Assembly (NCBI GenBank): GCA_030693515.1
Contig: JAUYAK010000093.1
Span: 1 to 64,000 of the forward strand
Origin: Opitutaceae bacterium
GTDB lineage: Bacteria; Verrucomicrobiota; Verrucomicrobiia; Opitutales; Opitutaceae
Length of the DNA stretch: 64,000 nt
Reading direction: 5' to 3'
A program made the translations under genes and the position numbers. Below, in pieces: positions 1 through 7,749 of the stretch (its first letter is position 1; each line of letters opens with the position of its first letter). A model generated the notes under the pieces. The model saw nothing but the letters and a program-made list of their open reading frames with translations. It had not been told where the DNA came from and searched no databases.

Positions 1-276
1 CGACTTGGCGTTGCCCCCGCAGGCGCCGCCTAAAATCCGCGCGCCGAAAACCGACGCGTTGTAGTGGCGACCTTTGGGGTGGCTTAACGATGAATCAATG
101 CTTTGCGCGTCTGAAACCCGCCAGTAGCGGAAGTCGGGTTAATCGGATACACCTGACCGCCGCTAGATGAGCCAATGCCTGATAGGTTTGTAGGCCAATT
201 CCTACAAAATGGTCCGAGTCGGGGCGTAAAGCCCCTCCCCCTACCAAACTGACCTCCTCCCCATGCACCATCGTGC
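1..276. other. Intergenic left edge
   Basis: No gene is supported in this stretch. It lies downstream of the minus-strand kinase that stops at 277. Two small hairpins are visible: an 8-bp stem at 187-194/201-208 with loop CCAATT, and a 5-bp GGGGC/GCCCC stem at 221-225/231-235. Either could end the minus-strand transcript, but neither is followed by a clear T-run. The open frames on the minus strand here have no family features. Confidence 0.5.
187..208. terminator. Possible terminator hairpin
   Basis: TTTGTAGG and CCTACAAA form a perfect 8-bp stem around a 6-nt loop, about 70 nt past the stop codon of the minus-strand hybrid kinase. The missing T-run keeps this tentative. Confidence 0.3.
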
Positions 277-2415
277 TTACCTGCGCCCGCCCTCGCGGTC
301 GCCGGCGTGAGCGCAAGCGACACCTGCCGGATCGCCTCCCAGCCTCAGCTCACGCTCCGGCATGTTGTTTTTGGCGGATGAGGCGGCGAACGCTGCCCCC
401 ATCGGGCCGGCCACCAGGACCTCCCGGACGAGGCGCAGCAGGCTTTCCGTGCGATACGGCTTTTGCAGAAACGCATTCACGCCGAGCGCACCGAGGGCGC
501 AGCGGGGCCCCTTCGCCTCCTCGCTCAAATCGGCGCCGCTGCAGGCCACGATGGGCACGGCCGGCTCGAGGCGGCGCAGCGCCCGCACGAGGGCGATGCC
601 GTCGAGATGCGGCATCATCACGTCCGTGACGACGACGCGGATTTCCGTGCGGTGCTGGAGAAAGCGAGTCAGCCCTTCCGTGCCATCCGCGGCCGCAATC
701 ACCCGGTAGCCGTTGGCCTCCAGGCAGCGCTGGAGCATCTCGCGGAGCAGTTCATCATCCTCCACCACGAGCACCTGCTCGCCGCTGCCGCGGCTGTTGC
801 GATCCGGTCCGGCCTCCGGTTCTGCTACGCTCGTGTCGGGTTGGGCCGGCAGGAAAACCTTGAAGATCGTGCCGTGCCCGACCGTGGACTGCACCTGCAC
901 AAACCCGCCGTGGCTGCGCGCGATCGTCTGCACCGTCGCGAGGCCCAGGCCGGTCCCGCGGCCCGGTTCCTTGGTGGTGAAGAACGGCTCGAAGATTCTC
1001 GGCAGAATATCCGCCGGGATACCGCCCCCGGTGTCGGTCACCACGAAAGCGACGTGGGGGCCGGGGCGGGCGCCGGGCTGCATGCTGGCAAAGGCTTCGT
1101 CGATTCGCACGTTGACTGCGGACAGGGTCAGTCTGCCGCCGTGGGGCATCGCGTCGCGGGCGTTGACGCAGAGGTTGAGCAGGACCTGGTGGAACTGCGT
1201 CGCATCGCCCTCCACGACCCAGAGGTCATGCGGGAAGCTGGCCTTGAGCTCGCAAGTCTTGGGCAGGAGGCCGGGGAGCAGTGTCACCAATTCGCGCAGG
1301 AGATGGCGCGGCTGCAGCAGCACGCGCTGGCCGTCGCAGCCGCGGGCAAAGGTGAGCAGCTGTTTCACGAGATCGGCGCCGCGCCGCGCGCAGGACTCCA
1401 TCGTGCCGAGGATCTGGCCGGCGGCGGCATCTGGCATCACCTCGCGCAGCAGTTCGCTCCCCATCAGAATCGGGGCGAGGATATTGTTGAGATCGTGCGC
1501 CACGCCGCCGGCCAGGGTGCCGATGCTCTCCACGCGCTGGGCGCGCAGGAAGTCCGCCTCCAGCCGCTTGGCCTCGGTGATGTCCTGATGCGAGCCGAGC
1601 ATGCGGGCCGGCCGGCCCGCATCGTCGCGCAGCACCTGCCCGATCGAGCGGATCCAGCGCCACGAGCCGTCGCGGTGGCGCAGGCGGAACTCCGCCTCAT
1701 AGCGCCCCGCGGGATTGGCGACATGGGCGCGCACCTTGGCCATCGTCTGCCCGTGGTCCTCGGGGTGGAGGCGCTGCTCCCAGGCGGCAAACGCACAGGG
1801 CAGCTCCTGGTCCTTATAGCCCAGCTGGGCCTTCCATTCCGGTGAATAGAAGACCTCGCCGGTCGTGAGATTCCAGTCCCACAGGCCGATATTGGAGGCG
1901 CTGGCCGCCAGCCGCAGACGCTCAGCGCTCTCCCGCAGCGCCTGCAGGGTCCGGCGCAATTCACGCCGCACATCGGCCTCGCGCAGTTCCCGCTCCACCG
2001 CCGGACCCAGCCGGACGAGATGATCCTTCTCGATGAAATCATGCGCTCCCGCCCGCATCGCCTCGACGGCCGCCCGGTCGTTCATGCTGCCCGAAACCAA
2101 AATGAACGGCACGTCCTGCGCCCGCGCCTGCACCAGCTCCAACGCTTCCAGTCCGGAGAAGCCCGGCATCTGGCAATCGGCCAAAATCAGCTCCCAGCCG
2201 CCTTCCTCGAGGGCGCGCTCCGTGGCCTCCCGTGATTTCACCCGGTGGTGCGCCACCGCGAAGCCCTGCTGCTTCAGCTCCCGCAGCACGAGTTCCTCAT
2301 CCAGCGCCGAATCCTCGACGAGGAGCACCTTCAGCACCCGCGGTGTGTCGCCCGCCTGGGGGCGCGCAGAGGAGAAGAAGCCGTTGCTTTGTTCCATGCC
2401 CCCATCTTCCCACAA
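277..2415 (-). CDS. Hybrid histidine kinase, REC-PAS-HisKA-HATPase-REC
   Basis: This 712-aa cytoplasmic hybrid kinase has no membrane segment or signal peptide. An N-terminal receiver (about residues 28-150) has its acceptor Asp80 in ILADCQMPG. A PAS domain (about 165-285) follows, ending in a typical DIT-E-K linker. The HisKA domain has the phospho-His307 in GGVAHDLNN, a form typical of NtrB-like kinases. The HATPase has the N box ([10 protein letters not shown]) and G boxes (DTGGGIP, GTGLGLA). A second receiver (about 565-685) carries VVVTDVMMP. A receiver at each end suggests it both receives and sends phosphate. It is the last gene of the minus-strand signalling block, 75 bp after a NarL-type regulator. 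ATG at 2415 is used; ATG at 2397 would remove six residues. The signal is unknown. Confidence 0.88.
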   Translation of the reverse strand: MWEDGGMEQSNGFFSSARPQAGDTPRVLKVLLVEDSALDEELVLRELKQQGFAVAHHRVKSREATERALEEGGWELILADCQMPGFSGLEALELVQARAQDVPFILVSGSMNDRAAVEAMRAGAHDFIEKDHLVRLGPAVERELREADVRRELRRTLQALRESAERLRLAASASNIGLWDWNLTTGEVFYSPEWKAQLGYKDQELPCAFAAWEQRLHPEDHGQTMAKVRAHVANPAGRYEAEFRLRHRDGSWRWIRSIGQVLRDDAGRPARMLGSHQDITEAKRLEADFLRAQRVESIGTLAGGVAHDLNNILAPILMGSELLREVMPDAAAGQILGTMESCARRGADLVKQLLTFARGCDGQRVLLQPRHLLRELVTLLPGLLPKTCELKASFPHDLWVVEGDATQFHQVLLNLCVNARDAMPHGGRLTLSAVNVRIDEAFASMQPGARPGPHVAFVVTDTGGGIPADILPRIFEPFFTTKEPGRGTGLGLATVQTIARSHGGFVQVQSTVGHGTIFKVFLPAQPDTSVAEPEAGPDRNSRGSGEQVLVVEDDELLREMLQRCLEANGYRVIAAADGTEGLTRFLQHRTEIRVVVTDVMMPHLDGIALVRALRRLEPAVPIVACSGADLSEEAKGPRCALGALGVNAFLQKPYRTESLLRLVREVLVAGPMGAAFAASSAKNNMPERELRLGGDPAGVACAHAGDREGGRR

Positions 2416-2477
2416 ACGGCCCCAGTCTGTCTGTCGGGCCGAGGCTGAATATTCCGTAGGCCCGCGGCCCCGTCGCT

Positions 2478-2495
2478 CGTAGGCCGCGGCCTACG
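2478..2495. repeat. 18-bp perfect palindrome over a stop codon
   Basis: CGTAGGCCGCGGCCTACG is a perfect palindrome that includes the TAG stop of the NarL-type regulator. A degenerate partner (GTAGGCCCGCGGCC) lies just upstream near 2457. It may be part of a transcription terminator or a fragment of a palindromic repeat. Confidence 0.5.
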
Positions 2496-3129
2496 CCTCG
2501 GCGACCAGCCCGTGCTCCTGCGCGTAGCGCGCGAGCTCGATGTCGTTCCGCAGGCCCAGCTTCTGGAAGATCCGGCTGCGAAACGTGCTGATCGTCTTCG
2601 CGCTCAGCGCCAGCTCCCCGGCAATCTCCTTCGCGCTGCGCCCCGCCACGCTCAGGTGAAACACCTGCAGCTCCCGCGCCGAGAGCTGCTCGTGCCGCGG
2701 CCCCTCCCCCGCCCGCTCCACCTCGCCGGCCAGCCGCTCCGCCAAGGCCGCCGTGATGAAATGCCCGCCGCGCAGCACCGTCTGCACCGCCTCCACCAGC
2801 CGCTCCGGCGCCGCCTGCTTGTTCAGGTAGCCCGCCGCCCCGCCCTTGATCACCCGCAGCCCGATCTGGTCCTCCGGCACCGAACTCAGCACCAGCACCG
2901 GCAGCCGCGGGTAGTCCCGCCGCACCTCCGCCAGCACCTCGAAGCCGTGCCGCCCGGGCAGGTTCACATCCAATATCAATAGATCCCACGTCTCCCCGTG
3001 CAGCCGCGCCAGCGCCTCCGCCGCCGTCCCCGCTTCCCCAAATTCCAGCCCCGGCAGACCCTCGGCCAGGATCTGCTTCAGCCCTTGCCGCAAAATGGCA
3101 TGGTCGTCGGTCAGCAGAATTTTCGTCAT
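2491..3129 (-). CDS. NarL/FixJ-type response regulator (copy 1)
   Basis: This 212-aa regulator has a receiver at residues 1-120 with acceptor Asp54 in LLILDVNLPG, and a C-terminal LuxR-type helix-turn-helix at about 147-210 (LSARELQV...SAKTIS). The start MTKILLTDDH was chosen because its ATG overlaps the kinase stop as ATGA and a GGAGG ribosome site lies a few bases before it; longer frames upstream overlap the kinase. The gene is almost identical in sequence and equal in length to the regulator at 15342-15980. It should be phosphorylated by the HisKA_3 kinase directly upstream, as is usual for NarL-NarX-type pairs. Its target promoters are unknown. Confidence 0.92.
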   Translation of the reverse strand: MTKILLTDDHAILRQGLKQILAEGLPGLEFGEAGTAAEALARLHGETWDLLILDVNLPGRHGFEVLAEVRRDYPRLPVLVLSSVPEDQIGLRVIKGGAAGYLNKQAAPERLVEAVQTVLRGGHFITAALAERLAGEVERAGEGPRHEQLSARELQVFHLSVAGRSAKEIAGELALSAKTISTFRSRIFQKLGLRNDIELARYAQEHGLVAEA

Positions 3130-4748
3130 AACCCGCCTCCGTTTGCAATGGGCACGCGTGCTACCACCGTGGTCCCCGCCCCCGCCCTTCCCGTGATCTC
3201 CACCGTGCCCCCGAAGGCGTGCGCCCGCTCCTTCATCCCCAACAGCCCGATCGAGCGCACGTTCTCCGCCTGCTCGCTGGTGATCCCCACGCCGTTGTCG
3301 GTCACCTTCAAAATCGCGACGCCCTCCGCCTCGCTCAACTCGACCAGCACCTCCGAGGCCTGCGCATACCGCGCCACATTTGTCAGGCTCTCCTGCAAGA
3401 TCCGGAAGAGCGCCGTCGCCCGCTCCCGCTCCAGCTCTGTCGGGCCCGGGCCTGCCTGCACCCGGCACACCACGCCCGTGCGCCGCGCAAAATCCTCCCC
3501 CAGCCACTCCACCGCCGCCGGCAGCCCCAGGGTGTCGAGAATCACCGGCCGTAAATCCGTCGCGATCCGCTGCACCATCGTGATCGTGGCGTCCACCTGC
3601 CCCAGCGCCTCGCCGATCCGCCCGGCCACGGCAGCCTGCCCCGTCGGCGCCAGCGGCGGCCCCAGCCGCTTGGCCACCCAGGTCAGATCGATTTTCAGCC
3701 GGGTCAGCTCCTGCGCCAGCACATCGTGGATCTCCCGCGCGATCAGGGTGCGCTCCTCTTCCCGCACCACCTGCACCCGCGCTGCCAGCGCCCGCAGCTG
3801 CTCCGCCGAGTCCCGCAGGGCGGACTCCGTGCGCTTGCGTGCGGTGATGTCGCGCGTGATGCCAAGGAAGGAAACAATCTTGCCCGCCTCATCCCGCAGC
3901 GGCGCCGCATGGGTCTCCAGCCAGCGCCGCCCGCCTTTCAAACCCACGATCTCAAACTCAAGTGTGCCGGATTCGCCCCCGAAGACCTTCCCGGCGAGCT
4001 GACGGAAGGCGGCGCGGTGCTCCTCGGTCACGAACGAATAGATACTCGCGTGGGCGACTTGCTGGAACGACTCCGCCTCAAGCATCCTGAGCCCGGCTGG
4101 ATTCACCTCCAGCAGCGCGCCGTCGGCGCCGAGGATGTTCACCCCCTCCGGCTCCGTCTCGACGATGGCGCGGAGATGCGCCTCGCTCCTCGCCAGCTTT
4201 CGTTCCGCCTGCCGGCGCGCATCGATATCCGTCACGATGAAGCGGCACTCCTGGCCATCGGTCGAGCGCTCGCCTTGCACCCACACGGCCAGCGCCGGAC
4301 GGTCTTCCGCCACGAGGCCGAGTTCGATCGTGCCGGCCTCTTGCTGCGCCAGCATGCGCGCGAGGAACTCGTCGAAGGCGCGCCGGTCGCTCCGGGCCAC
4401 AAACAATTGGAAACGCCGCCCCAGCAGCCACGCGCGCTCGACCCCGGTGAGCCGGGCGCCGGCGAGATTCACGAGCCGGATGGTGCCATCGGCTCTCAGG
4501 GTGAAATAGCCCGCCGGCGCAAAATCGTAGAGTTCGGTGTAGCGCTCGATCCCGGCCTCGAGCGCCGCCTGGCTCTGCCGCAGTTCCTCGTTCTGCATCT
4601 CCAGCTCGATTTGGTGGACTTCCAGCTCGTGCTGCAGCCGGCGCAGATCGGCCTCGGCGCGGGGCTGGCCCACGGCCGGCCGCGCATGCAAGCGCGCTTC
4701 CGCGGCGCGGCGCAGCGCGACGGGGTCATTGGTCTTGGCGGGTTTCAT
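3126..4748 (-). CDS. PAS sensor histidine kinase, HisKA_3 type
   Basis: This soluble 540-aa kinase has an N-terminal coiled coil (about 30-65), two PAS domains (about 65-185 and 190-305), a HisKA_3 dimerisation domain with His341 in AREIHDVLAQELTR, and a HATPase domain ending at the C-terminus (VTDNGVGIT; GLLGMKERA). The kinase core is nearly the same as in the proteins at 7746-10709 and 15977-19564, so the three are paralogues. It overlaps the CheB-CheR fusion upstream and the regulator downstream by ATGA, which indicates one coupled unit. With no membrane segment it probably senses a cytoplasmic cue or receives input from the upstream fusion protein; that part is inference. Confidence 0.9.
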   Translation of the reverse strand: MKPAKTNDPVALRRAAEARLHARPAVGQPRAEADLRRLQHELEVHQIELEMQNEELRQSQAALEAGIERYTELYDFAPAGYFTLRADGTIRLVNLAGARLTGVERAWLLGRRFQLFVARSDRRAFDEFLARMLAQQEAGTIELGLVAEDRPALAVWVQGERSTDGQECRFIVTDIDARRQAERKLARSEAHLRAIVETEPEGVNILGADGALLEVNPAGLRMLEAESFQQVAHASIYSFVTEEHRAAFRQLAGKVFGGESGTLEFEIVGLKGGRRWLETHAAPLRDEAGKIVSFLGITRDITARKRTESALRDSAEQLRALAARVQVVREEERTLIAREIHDVLAQELTRLKIDLTWVAKRLGPPLAPTGQAAVAGRIGEALGQVDATITMVQRIATDLRPVILDTLGLPAAVEWLGEDFARRTGVVCRVQAGPGPTELERERATALFRILQESLTNVARYAQASEVLVELSEAEGVAILKVTDNGVGITSEQAENVRSIGLLGMKERAHAFGGTVEITGRAGAGTTVVARVPIANGGGL

Positions 4749-7399
4749 TTTTCACCTGCCGTTCGCGCGAGCAAGCTGGCTTCGAGTTTCCGGATGCTGG
4801 TCAGATCGGTGAAGGTGATGACGACGCCGTCGATGCGGTTGTCCATCGTGCGGTAGGGCATCAGGCGCAGCGCGAAGCTGCGTCCGTCGCGGGTGGAGAG
4901 CGCCTTCTCCACCGTGTTGAGCGAGCGCAGGACTTCATGCGCGTCCTTCACCAGATCCGGGTAAACCAGCGAACTCGCGAGGTCGGTGACGGGCCGGCCC
5001 ACATCGCCGGGGATGAGATTGATGATGGCGGTGGCCTGCTCGGTGAAGCGCCGCACGTTGAGCGCGTTGTCGAGGAACACCGTGGCGATCTCCGTGCTGT
5101 TGAGGAGATTCTTCATGTCGTTGCTGGCGGCGCACAGCTCGTCCAGCTTGGCCTGCAGCTCGGCGTTCAACGTCTGGAGTTCCTCGTTGAGCGACTGCAT
5201 CTCCTCCTTCGAGGTGGTGAGTTCCTCATTCGTCGATTGCAGCTCCTCGTTGGTGGACTGCAGCTCCTCGTTCATGGATTTGAGCTCCTCCTGCGAGGTC
5301 TGCATCTCCTCGCGCGTGCTCTGCACCTCGTCGCGGGCCTGGCGGAGTTCGCGCTCCAGCTCCCAGGTGAGTTCGCTGGGCGGGGCCGCCTTCGCCCCAC
5401 GGCCTTTCGGCGCGGGCACCGGATCGGCTGACTCTGAGAACACAATCATCGTCAATCCGCCCAAGGGCCCGGGCTCCGCGATTCTCTGCACGGTCAGATC
5501 GACCCCCATGGTCCGACCGTCGGCCCCGATCCGGAGGCGGCGGCTCGCGACCGGTCCTGGCTGCCGCGAGGATTTCTGGCAGGCGCTGATCAGTTCATAG
5601 CGCAAACCCTCGCGGGCCATGACGAGGACATTCCAGTTGGCCTTGCCCGCCGCCGGCTCCAGATAGGGCCCGGTGCGCCCGCTCACAAAGAGGATGTCGC
5701 CCTGGTCGTTGACGAGCACGGCGGCCGGCGCGTGATGCCGGAGGAGCCATTGCTCGGCCTGCGCCTGCAGGCTGTCCGCCGGCACCATCGGCGCGCGGGC
5801 CGGCGGCCGCGCATCCGGCGGCGAGGCCACGAAGGCCGAGGGGAACTCCACCGGCCCGGCACCCGGGCCGGAGTCCTTCCGCCGAAAGAGGCGCGACTTG
5901 CCGGGCAACGGTGCGAACAGGCCGGTGAATCCGCCCACGCTCTCCGCGCTGCCGAGCAGCAGCACCCCGCGCGCATTCAGGCTGTAGTGAAACAGCGGGA
6001 AGAGCTTCTTCTGCAACTCCGGCCCAAAGTAGATGAGCAGGTTGCGGCAGCTCAGGATGTCCAGCTTGGTGAACGGCGGGTCCATGATGAGATTCTGCGG
6101 GGCGAAGATCACCATCTCGCGGATTTCCTTGGCCACGCGGTAGCCGCCCTCTTCCTCGACGAAGAACCGGCGCAGCCGCTCCGGCGACACATCGGCGGCG
6201 ATGTTGGCCGGATAGAACCCCTGCCGCGCCCGGTCCACCGCATCGCGATCGAGATCGGTGGCGAAGATTTGCAGGGAGAATTTGCCGCGGGGCTTGAGCC
6301 GCGTGAGCGCCTCCTGGAAAACGATGGCCAGCGAATAGGCCTCCTCGCCCGTCGAGCAACCCGGCACCCACGCCCGCAGCGCGTGGCCAAACGAACGCCC
6401 GGCCAGCAACGGGGGCAGCGCCTCATCCCGCAGCTGCTCCCACACCGCCGGGTCGCGAAAGAAATTCGTCACGCCGATGAGCAGTTCCCGGAAAAGCAAA
6501 TCCAGCTCCAGCGGATTGCTGCGGAGATAACGGACATAATCCGCGATGCGGGGCAGTTGGTGCAGGCCCATCCGCCGCTCAACCCGCCGGGAGAGGGTGT
6601 TGCGCTTGTAGAGCGCGAAGTCGTGCCCCGTGTGGTTGCGCAGCAGGATGACGATTTTTTCGAGCTGGCTCTGCGTCCCGCTGTGCACCGGCGCCGCGGC
6701 GTCCGCGAGCAGCGGCGTGTGCCGCAGATAGTTGATCAGCCGCGCCGGGAGCTCCTCGACTGGCGCCACGATGTCCGCCAGCCCCGCCTCGACGGCGCTG
6801 CGCGGCATCCCGTCGAATTTCGCCGTCGCGGGGTCCTGCACGAGCGCCACGCCGGTCTGCTCTTTGATCGCCTTGAGGCCCAGTGTGCCATCGGTGCCCA
6901 TGCCCGAGAGGATTACGCCCACGCTGCGCTCCCGCTGATCCACGGCCAGCGCGCGCAGGAAAAAATCGATGGGCAGCCGGAGCCCGCGCGGCGCGGCCGG
7001 CTTGAGCAGATGCAGCACGCCGTGGAGCACGGACATGTCCCGGTTCGGCGGAATCACGTAAACGCAATCCGGCCGGACCCGCGTGCGATCCCTCACCTGC
7101 ACCACCTTCATTTTCGTCTTACGCTGGAGGAGCTCGGCCATGATGCCCGTGTGCGTCGGGTCGAGATGCTGGACGATGACGAACGCCAGGCCGCACTTCT
7201 CCGGCACGTTGCGCAGGAAAAGTTCGAGCGCTTCAAGGCCGCCCGCGGAAGCGCCGAGCCCGACGATCGGGGGACCGACGGGCGAATCCGGCGCCTTCAC
7301 CGCGGGCACGCCGGCCGGCTCGCTCGCCCCAGCGGCCCGGCGGCGCGCCGCGCGCGGAGCAGGTTTGGATTTTCCCGGCCTGGTTTTGATCTTCGGCAT
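4745..7399 (-). CDS. CheB-CheR-PAS fusion protein
   Basis: This 884-aa protein joins a CheB-type methylesterase and a CheR-type methyltransferase to a PAS domain. The CheB part (about 44-225) shows the catalytic Ser51 in GLGASAGG, His78 in QHLDPTH and Asp171 in GMGTDG. The CheR part (about 240-515) has the AdoMet motif WVPGCSTGEEAYS and the NLLIYF motif. A long heptad-rich coil of repeated E-E-L-Q-S-x-N units (about 690-760) leads to a PAS domain (about 770-875). There is no kinase domain, although many relatives carry one. The overlapping downstream gene is a kinase, so the two may act as a split version of the longer fusions. The CheB part lacks a receiver. No chemoreceptor gene lies nearby. 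Confidence 0.92.
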   Translation of the reverse strand: MPKIKTRPGKSKPAPRAARRRAAGASEPAGVPAVKAPDSPVGPPIVGLGASAGGLEALELFLRNVPEKCGLAFVIVQHLDPTHTGIMAELLQRKTKMKVVQVRDRTRVRPDCVYVIPPNRDMSVLHGVLHLLKPAAPRGLRLPIDFFLRALAVDQRERSVGVILSGMGTDGTLGLKAIKEQTGVALVQDPATAKFDGMPRSAVEAGLADIVAPVEELPARLINYLRHTPLLADAAAPVHSGTQSQLEKIVILLRNHTGHDFALYKRNTLSRRVERRMGLHQLPRIADYVRYLRSNPLELDLLFRELLIGVTNFFRDPAVWEQLRDEALPPLLAGRSFGHALRAWVPGCSTGEEAYSLAIVFQEALTRLKPRGKFSLQIFATDLDRDAVDRARQGFYPANIAADVSPERLRRFFVEEEGGYRVAKEIREMVIFAPQNLIMDPPFTKLDILSCRNLLIYFGPELQKKLFPLFHYSLNARGVLLLGSAESVGGFTGLFAPLPGKSRLFRRKDSGPGAGPVEFPSAFVASPPDARPPARAPMVPADSLQAQAEQWLLRHHAPAAVLVNDQGDILFVSGRTGPYLEPAAGKANWNVLVMAREGLRYELISACQKSSRQPGPVASRRLRIGADGRTMGVDLTVQRIAEPGPLGGLTMIVFSESADPVPAPKGRGAKAAPPSELTWELERELRQARDEVQSTREEMQTSQEELKSMNEELQSTNEELQSTNEELTTSKEEMQSLNEELQTLNAELQAKLDELCAASNDMKNLLNSTEIATVFLDNALNVRRFTEQATAIINLIPGDVGRPVTDLASSLVYPDLVKDAHEVLRSLNTVEKALSTRDGRSFALRLMPYRTMDNRIDGVVITFTDLTSIRKLEASLLARTAGEK

Positions 7400-7590
7400 G
7401 CGAACGCTCCTGGTTTAAAAAACGCCTGCTGCGCTGGCGTGTGGTCCTCGGGGCGGCGCTCTTCGCCGGCAGCCTCCGCGCAATCTTCAGAATTAACAAG
7501 GGCCATTAATCCCGCCGCACCTGCGCCAGCCCCTCGCAACCGCGCCGCAACCTATTGAGAATCGCGCGATAGCCTGACGGCGAGGTTCGA

Positions 7591-7663
7591 GGTAGGGCGG
7601 GGTCTGTGACCCGCCCCGAAACGTTCGGCGCGCGAATGGGCGGGTCACAGACCCCGCCCTACC
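7591..7663. repeat. Long inverted repeat, REP/REPIN-like
   Basis: Bases 7591-7616 and 7638-7663 are a perfect 26-bp inverted repeat (GGTAGGGCGGGGTCTGTGAC and its complement) around a 21-nt loop. The arms are far longer than a normal terminator. The form matches dispersed palindromic REP-type repeats in bacterial intergenic regions. It lies between the CheB-CheR gene and the remnant regulator start. It is a different sequence from the repeat ends of the RAYT in alaS. Confidence 0.75.
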
Positions 7664-7701
7664 CAAGGCCACCGCTTCCGATTTCGAATCGTGTCAGCCT
7701 A

Positions 7702-7749
7702 TCACGCGATTACCAATAACCTGGGGTCGGTCCGCCGGATTTTCGTCAT
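7702..7749 (-). pseudogene. Remnant start of a NarL-type regulator
   Basis: The kinase at 7746-10709 ends in the same ATGA overlap as its two paralogues. The ATG that follows reads MTKI, exactly as both intact regulators begin, then diverges and stops after 15 codons (TGA at 7702-7704). Beyond the first codons no receiver sequence is left before the palindromic repeat and the CheB-CheR gene. The simplest reading is that the third regulator was deleted and only its translation start remains. The evidence is short but position, overlap and codons all agree. Confidence 0.7.

Noticed and set aside
5732-7558. A 608-codon plus-strand frame opposite the CheB-CheR gene
   Set aside because: It has no family features and lies wholly antisense to a well-supported gene.
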